NCBI GenBank assembly: GCA_013335845.1
Contig: JAAXUU010000033.1
Location: 1-9,573 of the forward strand
From: Actinomycetota bacterium
GTDB lineage: Bacteria; Actinomycetota; Coriobacteriia; Coriobacteriales; RUG844
Direction: 5' to 3'
DNA length: 9,573 nt
Position numbers and translations under genes: made by a program. A model generated the notes under the pieces. It was given only the letters and a program-made list of their open reading frames with translations, was not told the origin of the DNA and searched no databases. How positions within the stretch are numbered: position 1 is the first letter of the stretch; every line of letters starts with the position of its first letter. This document shows, in pieces, positions 1 to 5,970 of this stretch.

Positions 1-1466
1 GCAGCAAAAACCCATCCTACAAGCATTATCCAATTCGCGGGATTGCTCACCACGGCGATAAACGGCTCGGTCAAACCGCTGGGGGCGTTGTAGGAGATGC
101 CGCACCTGGCGATAGTGGTGAAGCCGGTGCATGCGGAAATGACTATCATGAGCAAGCCTCCGAAGAGGGAGGCCGCGAATGCGCGTTTGACCGGCAGACA
201 GAAGCCGCACAGAAGTGGGAACGCGGGAGTTAGGGATACGAAGCCGAGAAGAGGCGCAGCGAAGGGGAGCGACGCATTTCCGATAGATCTGCGTCCGAAG
301 AATATCCACCAAGCGATGGACACGATGATGAGACCGGTCCCGATAAGTGGCGCACCACCCAGTATCGTCGCGACAGTGAAGGCGAGTAAGGCAAGCGCGA
401 CCCCGAGCTGCGGAGCCAGCAGTCCACCTACTGCGACGCAGGCGGTGAGGCTGACGACTATCGCAAAGGGGTAGGCTGCTCCCCATGCGCTCATCCATGC
501 GATCCACGCGCATACGACTGCGCAGAGGATACGTCCGAAGCTTTCACGGGTGCGATCGCTAATACGGTCCCAGAGTCCCAAATGTTCGAGTGCTTCTTCG
601 TCTTCGTCGGTATCTTGAGGGGCGAGGAGATCTTTTAAGGCCGCGCGCCCTTCTTTCGCGTCGCCTAGGAAGGGTAGGAGTTCATCCACGAATTCGGCGA
701 TGGAACTTTGACGCGTGTCCCTCTCGGGAGAGAGGGCTGTGAGTAGGACGTCGTCGATTCCTTGGTCGAGGTCGTCGCGAAACGCACTCGGGGGAGTGAT
801 GTCTCCCTCTTCTATTGTCTCGAGTGAGAGTTCGATGTTGTTCGACCAGAAGGGGTTCTCGCCGGTGAGCATCTCGTAGACGACGGATGCGAAGGCCCAG
901 ACATCGGTGCGTCGGTCGAGATCCGTGCGCATTATCTGCTCGGGGGGCATGTAGCCGATTGTGCCACCTTGCGCCTGCCCGTAACCGGCGATGCCGGTAA
1001 GCTCCGCCATGCCGAAGTCGGCCACTTTCACGCGACCGTTGTAGTCTATGAGGATGTTGTCGGGCTTGATGTCGAGGTGGAGGACTTGGTTCTCATGTGC
1101 GAATTCCAGTGCTTCTGCGATCGCAGCGACCACGCACGCGGCTTCGTCGAGGTCGAGCATTCCCTCCTCCAGGTCGATGACGCCCGCAAGGGAGGAACCG
1201 TCGATATATTCCATGATGAGGAATGCTTCGTCGGCGTCGGTTTCGAAATCGAGCACTTGCACGATGAAAGGATTCGAGAGCATCGCGGCGGTTCGCGCCT
1301 CGGCAAGGCCGGGGGTATGGGAAGGTGATGTTTTCGAGAGGGGTATCCGTTTTATCGCCACGCGACGCTGGATTCGGGTGTCCCATGCGACCTCGACGAT
1401 GCTGAAGCCACCCTGGGCTTTCTTTTCGAGCGGACGATAGCGATTCAATATGAGCGGTCGCTCCAT
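1..1466 (-). CDS. Ser/Thr protein kinase with multi-pass membrane C-terminus (partial, 3' end outside window)
   Basis: This gene reads leftward from ATG at 1466 and stays open to base 1, giving 488 codons without a stop; the stop lies beyond the window. The start is supported by GGAG six bases upstream. Residues 10 to about 265 form a Hanks-type (PknB-like) kinase domain: glycine-rich loop AQGGFSIV (17-24), ATP lysine in VAIK (K39), helix-C glutamate E56, catalytic loop HLDIKPDN (D132, K134, N137), DFG (150-152), a PPE form of the APE motif (174-176) and TDVW (187-190). The catalytic loop has HLD where HRD is usual, so it may be a non-RD kinase, but all catalytic residues are present. An acidic linker (about 283-294) leads to a long hydrophobic part from about 312 onward with several likely membrane helices, placing the kinase on the cytoplasmic face. 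No PASTA or other extracellular sensor domain is visible in the part present. Substrate unknown. Confidence 0.92.
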   Translation of the reverse strand, partial: MERPLILNRYRPLEKKAQGGFSIVEVAWDTRIQRRVAIKRIPLSKTSPSHTPGLAEARTAAMLSNPFIVQVLDFETDADEAFLIMEYIDGSSLAGVIDLEEGMLDLDEAACVVAAIAEALEFAHENQVLHLDIKPDNILIDYNGRVKVADFGMAELTGIAGYGQAQGGTIGYMPPEQIMRTDLDRRTDVWAFASVVYEMLTGENPFWSNNIELSLETIEEGDITPPSAFRDDLDQGIDDVLLTALSPERDTRQSSIAEFVDELLPFLGDAKEGRAALKDLLAPQDTDEDEEALEHLGLWDRISDRTRESFGRILCAVVCAWIAWMSAWGAAYPFAIVVSLTACVAVGGLLAPQLGVALALLAFTVATILGGAPLIGTGLIIVSIAWWIFFGRRSIGNASLPFAAPLLGFVSLTPAFPLLCGFCLPVKRAFAASLFGGLLMIVISACTGFTTIARCGISYNAPSGLTEPFIAVVSNPANWIMLVGWVFA

Positions 1467-1521
1467 AGGTACTCCGATGCTACGATTCCCGTGTTCAATT
1501 AGGAGCTCAAATGCTTTGTAT

Positions 1522-1550
1522 ATTGTAGGACTCGGGTGAATCCCTGTACA
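1522..1550 (-). promoter_or_regulatory. Possible sigma70-type promoter for the kinase gene
   Basis: On the minus strand TGTACA (-35-like, 4 of 6 consensus) and TACAAT (-10-like, 5 of 6) are 17 bp apart. They would start transcription about 50 bases before the kinase ATG. This is a consensus match by eye only. Confidence 0.35.
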
Positions 1551-1601
1551 CCTGAACAAGGAGAAAATCATGTGGACCGGATAAGGGGCGTCTAGTAAAC
1601 A

Positions 1602-1635
1602 CCAGACAAAGGCAGGGTAAAGGCCAGGCAAAGAC
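1602..1635 (+). repeat. Three imperfect tandem copies of an ~11-nt unit
   Basis: CCAGACAAAGG, CAGGGTAAAGG and CCAGGCAAAGA follow one another almost without gaps. They lie in the gene-free stretch between the kinase and tRNA-Leu, just before a plus-strand terminator. Function is unknown, and the similarity is weak enough to be chance. Confidence 0.3.
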
Positions 1636-1649
1636 CCCGCTATCGTAGC

Positions 1650-1674
1650 CGCCGAGGATTATTCGGCGATTTTT
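1650..1674 (+). terminator. Orphan rho-independent terminator (plus strand)
   Basis: CGCCGA (1650-1655) pairs perfectly with TCGGCG (1663-1668) across a 7-nt loop, followed by A and five T residues. The T-run is only on the right side, so it acts on plus-strand transcripts. No plus-strand gene precedes it: the kinase runs the other way. It may end an unannotated short RNA from 1467-1650 or shield the tRNA from upstream transcription. Between the kinase and this hairpin the only coding-like signal is AAGGAG followed by a four-codon ORF, ATG TGG ACC GGA TAA (1570-1584). Confidence 0.6.
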
Positions 1675-1687
1675 GCTTAAACGATAG

Positions 1688-1716
1688 GTGCAAAACCGCG
1701 AATCTCATGATAGTAT
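1688..1716 (+). promoter_or_regulatory. Weak candidate promoter of tRNA-Leu
   Basis: TAGTAT at 1711-1716 resembles a -10 box (5 of 6) about 13 bases before the tRNA, which fits a start just upstream of the mature 5' end. No good -35 box lies at the right distance. Confidence 0.3.
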
Positions 1717-1728
1717 TCATTTTCGCAC

Positions 1729-1815
1729 GCGGGCGTGGCGGAATTGGCAGACGCGCATGGTTCAGGTCCATGTGAAGGCAACTTCATGAAGGTTCAAGTC
1801 CTTTCGCCCGCACCA
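1729..1815 (+). tRNA. tRNA-Leu (anticodon CAG)
   Basis: This is a class II tRNA of 87 nt that decodes CUG leucine codons. The acceptor arm pairs GCGGGCG (1729-1735) with CGCCCGC (1805-1811), followed by discriminator A and a genomically encoded CCA (1813-1815). The anticodon stem CATGG/CCATG encloses the loop TTCAGGT, giving anticodon CAG. A long variable arm lies between the anticodon arm and the T arm, whose loop contains GGTTCAAGTCC, as expected for Leu. It stands alone, with no other tRNA nearby and a terminator directly behind it. It also marks the boundary between the GC-richer kinase side and the AT-richer accessory genes. Confidence 0.97.
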
Positions 1816-1823
1816 TAAAAAAC

Positions 1824-1849
1824 AAGCGACCTTTATGGCCGCTTTTTTT
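1824..1849 (+). terminator. Rho-independent terminator of tRNA-Leu
   Basis: AAGCG and CC pair with GG and CGCTT around a TTTAT loop, with one A-C mismatch, followed by a run of T residues to 1849. It starts nine bases after the CCA end and so closes the tRNA transcript. Confidence 0.8.
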
Positions 1850-1893
1850 ATTCGTAATCAAAGCCCGCTATGAGGGTTAGCCCGCCGTTATTT

Positions 1894-1981
1894 TGTCATT
1901 TAAGTGTCATTCTGCCATGCTATTAATTTTAGTATTCTTATTGAGATATTGTATATCAGGATAGTTCAAGACGCTATTGAA
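1894..1981. promoter_or_regulatory. Upstream region of the double-MarR gene with repeat and dyad elements
   Basis: This AT-rich leader has three small elements. TGTCATT occurs twice at 11-bp period (1894-1900 and 1905-1911). A dyad GATAT-TGT-ATATC lies at 1945-1957. A second dyad TTCAA-N7-TTGAA lies at 1965-1981, just before the ORF. A -35-like TTGTCA is at 1893-1898 without a convincing -10 at the right distance. Short dyads this close to a MarR-family gene are typical autoregulatory operators, but these are by-eye matches. Confidence 0.3.
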
Positions 1982-1991
1982 TTATTAAGAC

Positions 1992-2924
1992 ATGGTATTA
2001 GCTGGAATTCGGCGTATTGCAAATATAGGGGGTTACTTGAATCAATCATCAATGTATACGTATCGGTTTATGAGAGTGTTGGTGATTACCAATAACCTTA
2101 TCAAGGAGGTCGTTTTGCACATAGGCAATATGTCCATTACGGATTATTGTATTTTGCAGAAGCTTCTCATGCTTGATAGGTCTATGGAACTTTCTGAGTT
2201 TCGGGGATTTCTTCTTTTAAAAAAGAACACAATTTCAATTGCTGTTTCCCGACTTGAACAAAACGGATACATCTCAAAAGAAACTAATAAAAATGATTAC
2301 CGTAAGTGCTTCATTACGCTTACGAGCGATGGACGGGAACTTGCGCAGAAGTTATCTCATGCAATTCGCGACAGTTTGCTTGCTAATTTCTGGCAGACTT
2401 TCGAAGACGAACGTGTTAATTGGGGCATGGTGATTGACTCCCAAGCTTTCTATTTGCACGTTGGTGATTCTGAAAGAGCCGATCTTGATTTTAAGGAAGA
2501 CGGCAATTTTGTTTCCCCTTCGTGGATTATTGCGCTGAAATACATTAGTCAATTGTGGACTTTAGCACTTGCTAAAGAAGTCAAACTTTCGCTGAGTGAA
2601 TTTCGAGTTCTGCAGCTTTTGGTGATTAGCCAAGCGTCATATTGCACTATTGAGATTGCCCGGAAGCTGGAAATCGAGTCAAGCGTTGTTTCCCGCGTCA
2701 TTCGTTCGTTGAGAAATGCGGGTTTAGTAGATCTGGTTCAATCAAAAGACGACCGGCGATCCTATCTTTCCACTGTTACATCAGATGGAGAATGCGTTTA
2801 TGAAAAGGGAAGGCTTGCGCTTGAGGGCGTTACCGATGCATACTATTCGTCTATTTCTGACGCCGATAAAAAGCGCCTTTCGCTGTGGCATGAAACAATG
2901 TATAAACATTTCGAGCCAAAGTAA
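1992..2924 (+). CDS. Transcription regulator with two tandem MarR-type winged-helix domains
   Basis: The 310-residue chain contains two MarR-like units. In the first the recognition helix is about 79-90 and the wing NDYRK 101-105, followed by LTSDG; in the second the helix is about 230-242 and the wing DDRRS 253-257, followed by VTSDG. The units align with each other: the helix before each HTH ends IKEVVL in the first copy and AKEVKL in the second. MarR proteins are usually about 150 residues and work as dimers, so this looks like a covalent pseudo-dimer. The start is unsure. ATG 1992 has no clear ribosome site. TTG 2037 follows a GGGGG run, and ATG 2052 keeps the first dimer helix. TTG 2115 follows a perfect AAGGAGG but would remove that helix. 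The outer ATG is reported here. The gene is AT-richer than the enzymes around it and lies upstream of flavoprotein 1 in the same direction, so local control of that gene is likely. The ligand is unknown. Confidence 0.88.
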   Translation: MVLAGIRRIANIGGYLNQSSMYTYRFMRVLVITNNLIKEVVLHIGNMSITDYCILQKLLMLDRSMELSEFRGFLLLKKNTISIAVSRLEQNGYISKETNKNDYRKCFITLTSDGRELAQKLSHAIRDSLLANFWQTFEDERVNWGMVIDSQAFYLHVGDSERADLDFKEDGNFVSPSWIIALKYISQLWTLALAKEVKLSLSEFRVLQLLVISQASYCTIEIARKLEIESSVVSRVIRSLRNAGLVDLVQSKDDRRSYLSTVTSDGECVYEKGRLALEGVTDAYYSSISDADKKRLSLWHETMYKHFEPK

Positions 2925-2949
2925 TCATTCATATACTAATCGGTTCTAG

Positions 2950-2985
2950 TTTAAACCCTGGTTGCATAAGCATTCAGGGTTTAAA
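2950..2985 (+). terminator. Perfect 11-bp hairpin after the double-MarR gene (likely terminator)
   Basis: TTTAAACCCTG (2950-2960) and CAGGGTTTAAA (2975-2985) are exact reverse complements around a 14-nt loop that can itself pair TGC with GCA. It begins 26 bases after the regulator's stop codon, a normal terminator position. There is no T-run after it, so it could instead be a protein-binding dyad upstream of the flavoprotein promoter. Confidence 0.5.
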
Positions 2986-3014
2986 GGGTAGAAAGTATTT
3001 TGTGAAATATATGC

Positions 3015-3044
3015 ATGTATGATTGACTAGATGTACGATTGAAC
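3015..3044 (+). repeat. Direct repeat overlapping the flavoprotein-1 promoter (candidate operator)
   Basis: ATGTATGATTGA (3015-3026) recurs as ATGTACGATTGA (3031-3042) with one mismatch and a 16-bp period. The first copy covers most of the -35 box and the second fills most of the -35/-10 spacer. A protein bound here would block or reposition RNA polymerase. Confidence 0.45.
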
Positions 3045-3051
3045 TTAAAAT
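3023..3051 (+). promoter_or_regulatory. Strong sigma70-type promoter for flavoprotein 1
   Basis: TTGACT (3023-3028) and TAAAAT (3046-3051) each match consensus at 5 of 6 positions with the optimal 17-bp spacer. Transcription would begin near 3058, giving a leader of about 50 nt before the ATG at 3107. A promoter this good probably needs repression rather than activation. Confidence 0.7.
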
Positions 3052-3106
3052 TACATAGTCGCCAGCAAGGCGAGATTAAAGAAAATAGAGAGGGAAGGTT
3101 TTTGTA

Positions 3107-4900
3107 ATGAGTGATGAGATGAAATTTTCGCGTCGCGGTTTCCTGATGGGTGCAGGTGTGCTTGCGGTGGGGACTGCAGCCGCGAGTATGATGGGTTGTC
3201 AGTCAGAATCGACTTCTTCGGGCTCAGGTGTAGCGAGCACTCCACCTGCTGTCGATGAGTATAAAGCCCCCGGTGTTCGTGCTACTGCCACTCTTGAGGG
3301 CGCACAACCCATTCCACCGGAGGAGCCGCCTGCAAATTGGGACGGAGAGGCCGATATTGTAGTTGTGGGTACGGGCGGCGGCGGTCTAGCTGCGGCACTG
3401 TTGGCGCGTGATAAGGGCGCTTCCGTCATCGTCGTGGAGAAGCAAGGGGAGCCCGGTGGTTCGACGCAGCACGCTAACATCTTCGTGAATTTGGCGGGTA
3501 CTGGTACCGAACAGAAGGCATTTGAGTTTGCCGTACCGAAGTTCCCGTACGACCGTGGCAACTTCATCAGGTGGGCGCAGCCGAACTTCCAGTTCAGTAT
3601 CGACGACGACCTTTTTGGCAACGTGGCTGAAGCGGCTGGCGAATGCATCGACTGGATGCAGGGTCATGGCGCGAATCTTGCCTGCATCGGTGCAGGTTAC
3701 ATACCTCAGATTGTTGCAAAGGGCGAAATACACAAAATCATGTCCTTCAAGGAAATTACCGACAAGTTCCACAAATTCGGCGAGGAAGCTGGTGTCGAGT
3801 TCCACTTCGATACTCCATGCTCAGCTTTTGTAGTCGAAGGCGATCGCGTCGTGGGCATCAAGGCTACTGGTCCTGATGGGGAGGTGTATTACAAGGCAAA
3901 CAAGGGCGTCATCTTGTGCTCCGGTGGTATCGGTATGAACCCCGACATGCTTAAAAAGTACATACCGACTGCCTACGAGATAGCCGTCATGGGCGGGCCT
4001 ATGCCTTATCATACGGGCGAATGCACACGCATGGCGCTAGGTGTTGGCGCAGATATGTCGGGCATCGATTCTTGGTGTGCCTGGGAGTCCGAGCAGGACA
4101 ACGAAACTGGCGATTGGAAATACTTCTGGGGTGCACGTCAGCTCACCCAGCTGCCGTGGCTTAACATCGACATCCGTGGTAAGCGCTGCAACTTCTACGA
4201 GTGGGACGAGTTCTCTTCAGGTGACAGCGTCTTCTACCAACAAAAAGAGATTCCGTTCTACTCACCTGGTGAGGACCGCGCGCGTACGCAAGTTCAGGCA
4301 TCGCGTATCGGACATCGCGCCTATGCTATCTTCGATGGCAAGTTTGAGGATTACATGTGGAGCATCGCCAACCCGCCACTGGGCGAGAGGCGTCCGACCA
4401 CTGCTGATGATCCAATTCGCGAGCAGAGCCTGTTCAACACCGACTGGCGCGTCGAGTTCCAAAACGCTCTTGATGATGGCCGTATTAAGAAAGCCGACAC
4501 GCTTGAGGACTTAGCCGATCAGCTGGGAATGGATCCGCAGGTGCTGACTGATTCCGTGAAGACATGGAACGATAACTGCGCTGAGGGAGAGGACTCTGGT
4601 ACTACCTATCCCTATTCAAAACGTTTCCTCAATCCGGTTGTTGAGGCGCCGTTCTACGGCTCTAAGATCGGTCCGCGCATTGGTAAGACTATGTGTGGCT
4701 TACGCGTAGATGAGGATCTTCGCGTTGTCAACAATCAAGGTAAGCCCATACCTGGCTTGTACGCTAACTTCACGACGGCGGGCGGCATTTGTGGTGAGTC
4801 GACGTACGGCACCAGCTTGGTTAACTCTTCAATTCTCGGCGGCAACGGCCTGTCTTGGACAACCGGCTACCTTGCGGCAAGGACCGCGTGTTCTGACTAA
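3107..4900 (+). CDS. Tat-exported FAD-binding oxidoreductase (FAD_binding_2 / fumarate-reductase flavoprotein superfamily)
   Basis: This 597-residue flavoprotein opens with a twin-arginine signal, SRRGFLM at 8-14, then a hydrophobic stretch and SMMGC ending at C31, so it may be a lipoprotein anchored outside the membrane. After a Pro/Ser-rich linker, the FAD Rossmann fold shows DIVVVGTGGGG (83-93) and an acidic strand end, VVEK (E111). The C-terminal FAD region carries GLRVDEDLRV (531-540), GLYANFTTAGG and SILGGNG (575-581). It resembles the fumarate, urocanate and 3-ketosteroid reductase/dehydrogenase group. By eye, two active-site residues of soluble fumarate reductases are replaced: HTMGG by KTMCG (K527), and the Arg of NRLGG by Ile (I576). 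Fumarate is therefore an unlikely substrate. There is no FMN-binding, heme or Fe-S domain, so electrons must come from a separate protein. The start is supported by the Tat signal and AGGGAAGG nine bases upstream. Substrate unknown. Confidence 0.9.
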   Translation: MSDEMKFSRRGFLMGAGVLAVGTAAASMMGCQSESTSSGSGVASTPPAVDEYKAPGVRATATLEGAQPIPPEEPPANWDGEADIVVVGTGGGGLAAALLARDKGASVIVVEKQGEPGGSTQHANIFVNLAGTGTEQKAFEFAVPKFPYDRGNFIRWAQPNFQFSIDDDLFGNVAEAAGECIDWMQGHGANLACIGAGYIPQIVAKGEIHKIMSFKEITDKFHKFGEEAGVEFHFDTPCSAFVVEGDRVVGIKATGPDGEVYYKANKGVILCSGGIGMNPDMLKKYIPTAYEIAVMGGPMPYHTGECTRMALGVGADMSGIDSWCAWESEQDNETGDWKYFWGARQLTQLPWLNIDIRGKRCNFYEWDEFSSGDSVFYQQKEIPFYSPGEDRARTQVQASRIGHRAYAIFDGKFEDYMWSIANPPLGERRPTTADDPIREQSLFNTDWRVEFQNALDDGRIKKADTLEDLADQLGMDPQVLTDSVKTWNDNCAEGEDSGTTYPYSKRFLNPVVEAPFYGSKIGPRIGKTMCGLRVDEDLRVVNNQGKPIPGLYANFTTAGGICGESTYGTSLVNSSILGGNGLSWTTGYLAARTACSD

Positions 4901-4921
4901 AGCGTAATGCCTTTGTTTAAG

Positions 4922-4960
4922 AATACTCCCACGGTCATCTTTCTCGACCGTGGGAGTATT
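4922..4960 (+). terminator. Perfect 15-bp inverted repeat between flavoprotein 1 and the Crp/Fnr gene
   Basis: AATACTCCCACGGTC (4922-4936) and its exact reverse complement (4946-4960) flank a 9-nt loop. It sits 21 bases after the flavoprotein stop codon and 18 bases before the regulator's start. In RNA it would be a very stable hairpin; without a T-run it may be a leaky terminator, an mRNA-end stabiliser or an attenuator lowering read-through into the regulator. As DNA it could also be an operator. Confidence 0.6.
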
Positions 4961-4978
4961 GGACAGAAGGGTAAAATT

Positions 4979-5656
4979 ATGACGTTCAGTAGAGACAATG
5001 TTCGGATTTACGACTTCTCATTGATTCCGGATGTAATCCTTGATACTTGTACGTTCATCAATTACGAAAAGGATTCAATAATTGTGACCGAGGATACTCC
5101 TTTGGCGGGTTCCTATTACGTGCTCTCTGGTCGCGTCTGTGGATATACCGAAAATGCTGATGGCGACAAAACCATTATGGCGATTATTGAGAGTGGAGGG
5201 AGTTTTGGCGAAGGCGATATTTTTCTTGGTTATGTCAACGTCTCTGCAACCTTTGCCGCAGAAACTGCTTGTCAGTTAGTCTTGGTTGAGCGCAGCAAGC
5301 TTCTTGAACTTATGGATAATCATAAAGTAGCTTTATATATGGCGCGCAGCCTATCCAAAAAGTTTCTGTCTACTGCCCGAATGTATGTGGACTCAGTTGA
5401 TGAATCGGCAATCAGTCGTGTTTGTGGAGCCTTTTTAGACCTTGACTCTTGCTATGGTGCCGAAATTGATGATATCAGGATTATCGATACCAACGTGACC
5501 CAGCAATACCTAGCGGATTACTTGGGCATTAGCAGAATTACAATAAACAAGTGCGTTGGAAAGCTTCGAAAGTTGAAGCTGATTCATACGTTAGATTACG
5601 GTTATTGGATTCCCGATAGGGATAGCATTGTTAAATATATGAAGTTTATTGAGTAA
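4979..5656 (+). CDS. Crp/Fnr-family transcription regulator
   Basis: The chain has 225 residues, a typical Crp/Fnr size. Residues about 15-110 form the beta-roll sensor domain, with LAGSYYVLSGRV (42-53) and GGSFGEGDIFLG (73-84). A dimer helix follows (about 115-145), and a Crp-type HTH near the end has VTQQYLADYLGISRITINK at 173-191. CRP's cAMP phosphate-binding arginine in RSAWVRAKTAC corresponds here to V88 in VSATFAAETAC, so cAMP is probably not the ligand. No FNR-like N-terminal cysteine cluster is present. ATG 4979 is chosen because AGAAGGG lies seven bases upstream; the in-frame ATG at 4907 would put the 15-bp hairpin inside the coding region. It lies between the two reductase units and probably controls flavoprotein 2, flavoprotein 1 or both. 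The gene is AT-richer than both flavoprotein genes. Confidence 0.9.
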   Translation: MTFSRDNVRIYDFSLIPDVILDTCTFINYEKDSIIVTEDTPLAGSYYVLSGRVCGYTENADGDKTIMAIIESGGSFGEGDIFLGYVNVSATFAAETACQLVLVERSKLLELMDNHKVALYMARSLSKKFLSTARMYVDSVDESAISRVCGAFLDLDSCYGAEIDDIRIIDTNVTQQYLADYLGISRITINKCVGKLRKLKLIHTLDYGYWIPDRDSIVKYMKFIE

Positions 5657-5964
5657 GATGAAAAATCTCAGAATCTGTGCTTCGCGCTGAATTGCACGGC
5701 TTAATGACTCTGGATGTTAATTGCGTTGCACATGTAAAGTTCGCTACAGCTGAATGCAAAGTACTTCATTAATACGCCAATAGTTCATAGAATTCTGCTG
5801 CGCGAATCGTTTGCGGCGTTTAAAGGGATAGATGATTACCGGGGATGATTTGTCGCACATCTACGCAATGATGTTGGCAATAATCGCAAGTAGTTATCAA
5901 TAGTTGCTTTCCAAATAATTCTTCAACGATTCACGTACTATTTGGGGTATCGGATTGGAAAGGA
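5657..5964. other. 308-bp gene-free regulatory region before flavoprotein 2
   Basis: No credible ORF is visible on either strand. No strong terminator for the Crp/Fnr gene and no good consensus promoter is visible, although a -10-like TACTAT occurs at 5936-5941 without a matching -35 box. A missing -35 box would fit an activator-dependent promoter controlled by the adjacent Crp/Fnr protein, but no clean CRP (TGTGA-N6-TCACA) or FNR (TTGAT-N4-ATCAA) site was found. Confidence 0.5.
5911..5945. repeat. Inverted repeat CCAAATA / TATTTGG around the candidate -10 of flavoprotein 2
   Basis: CCAAATA (5911-5917) and TATTTGG (5939-5945) are exact reverse complements, 21 bp apart. The right arm overlaps TACTAT, the only -10-like element before the gene. 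The arms are 22-28 bp centre to centre, too far for one Crp dimer, so this may be chance or a looped operator. Confidence 0.25.
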
Positions 5965-5970
5965 ATGAGA

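Noticed and set aside
97..474. Plus-strand open frame of 125 codons, and others at 969-1328 and 1048-1440
   Set aside because: They lie opposite the kinase gene, whose minus-strand frame has complete kinase motifs; their translations are low-complexity and show no recognisable motifs.
1904..2095. 63-codon plus-strand open frame before the MarR gene
   Set aside because: It overlaps the regulator in another frame, has no ribosome site and no recognisable content.
3199..3805. Minus-strand open frames of 149 and 139 codons inside flavoprotein 1
   Set aside because: Antisense shadows of a gene with clear FAD motifs and a Tat signal; no ribosome site or family resemblance.
4907..4978. Upstream ATG extension of the Crp/Fnr protein
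   Set aside because: It would encode the perfect 15-bp hairpin as protein; ATG 4979 has the ribosome site and gives a normal family length.
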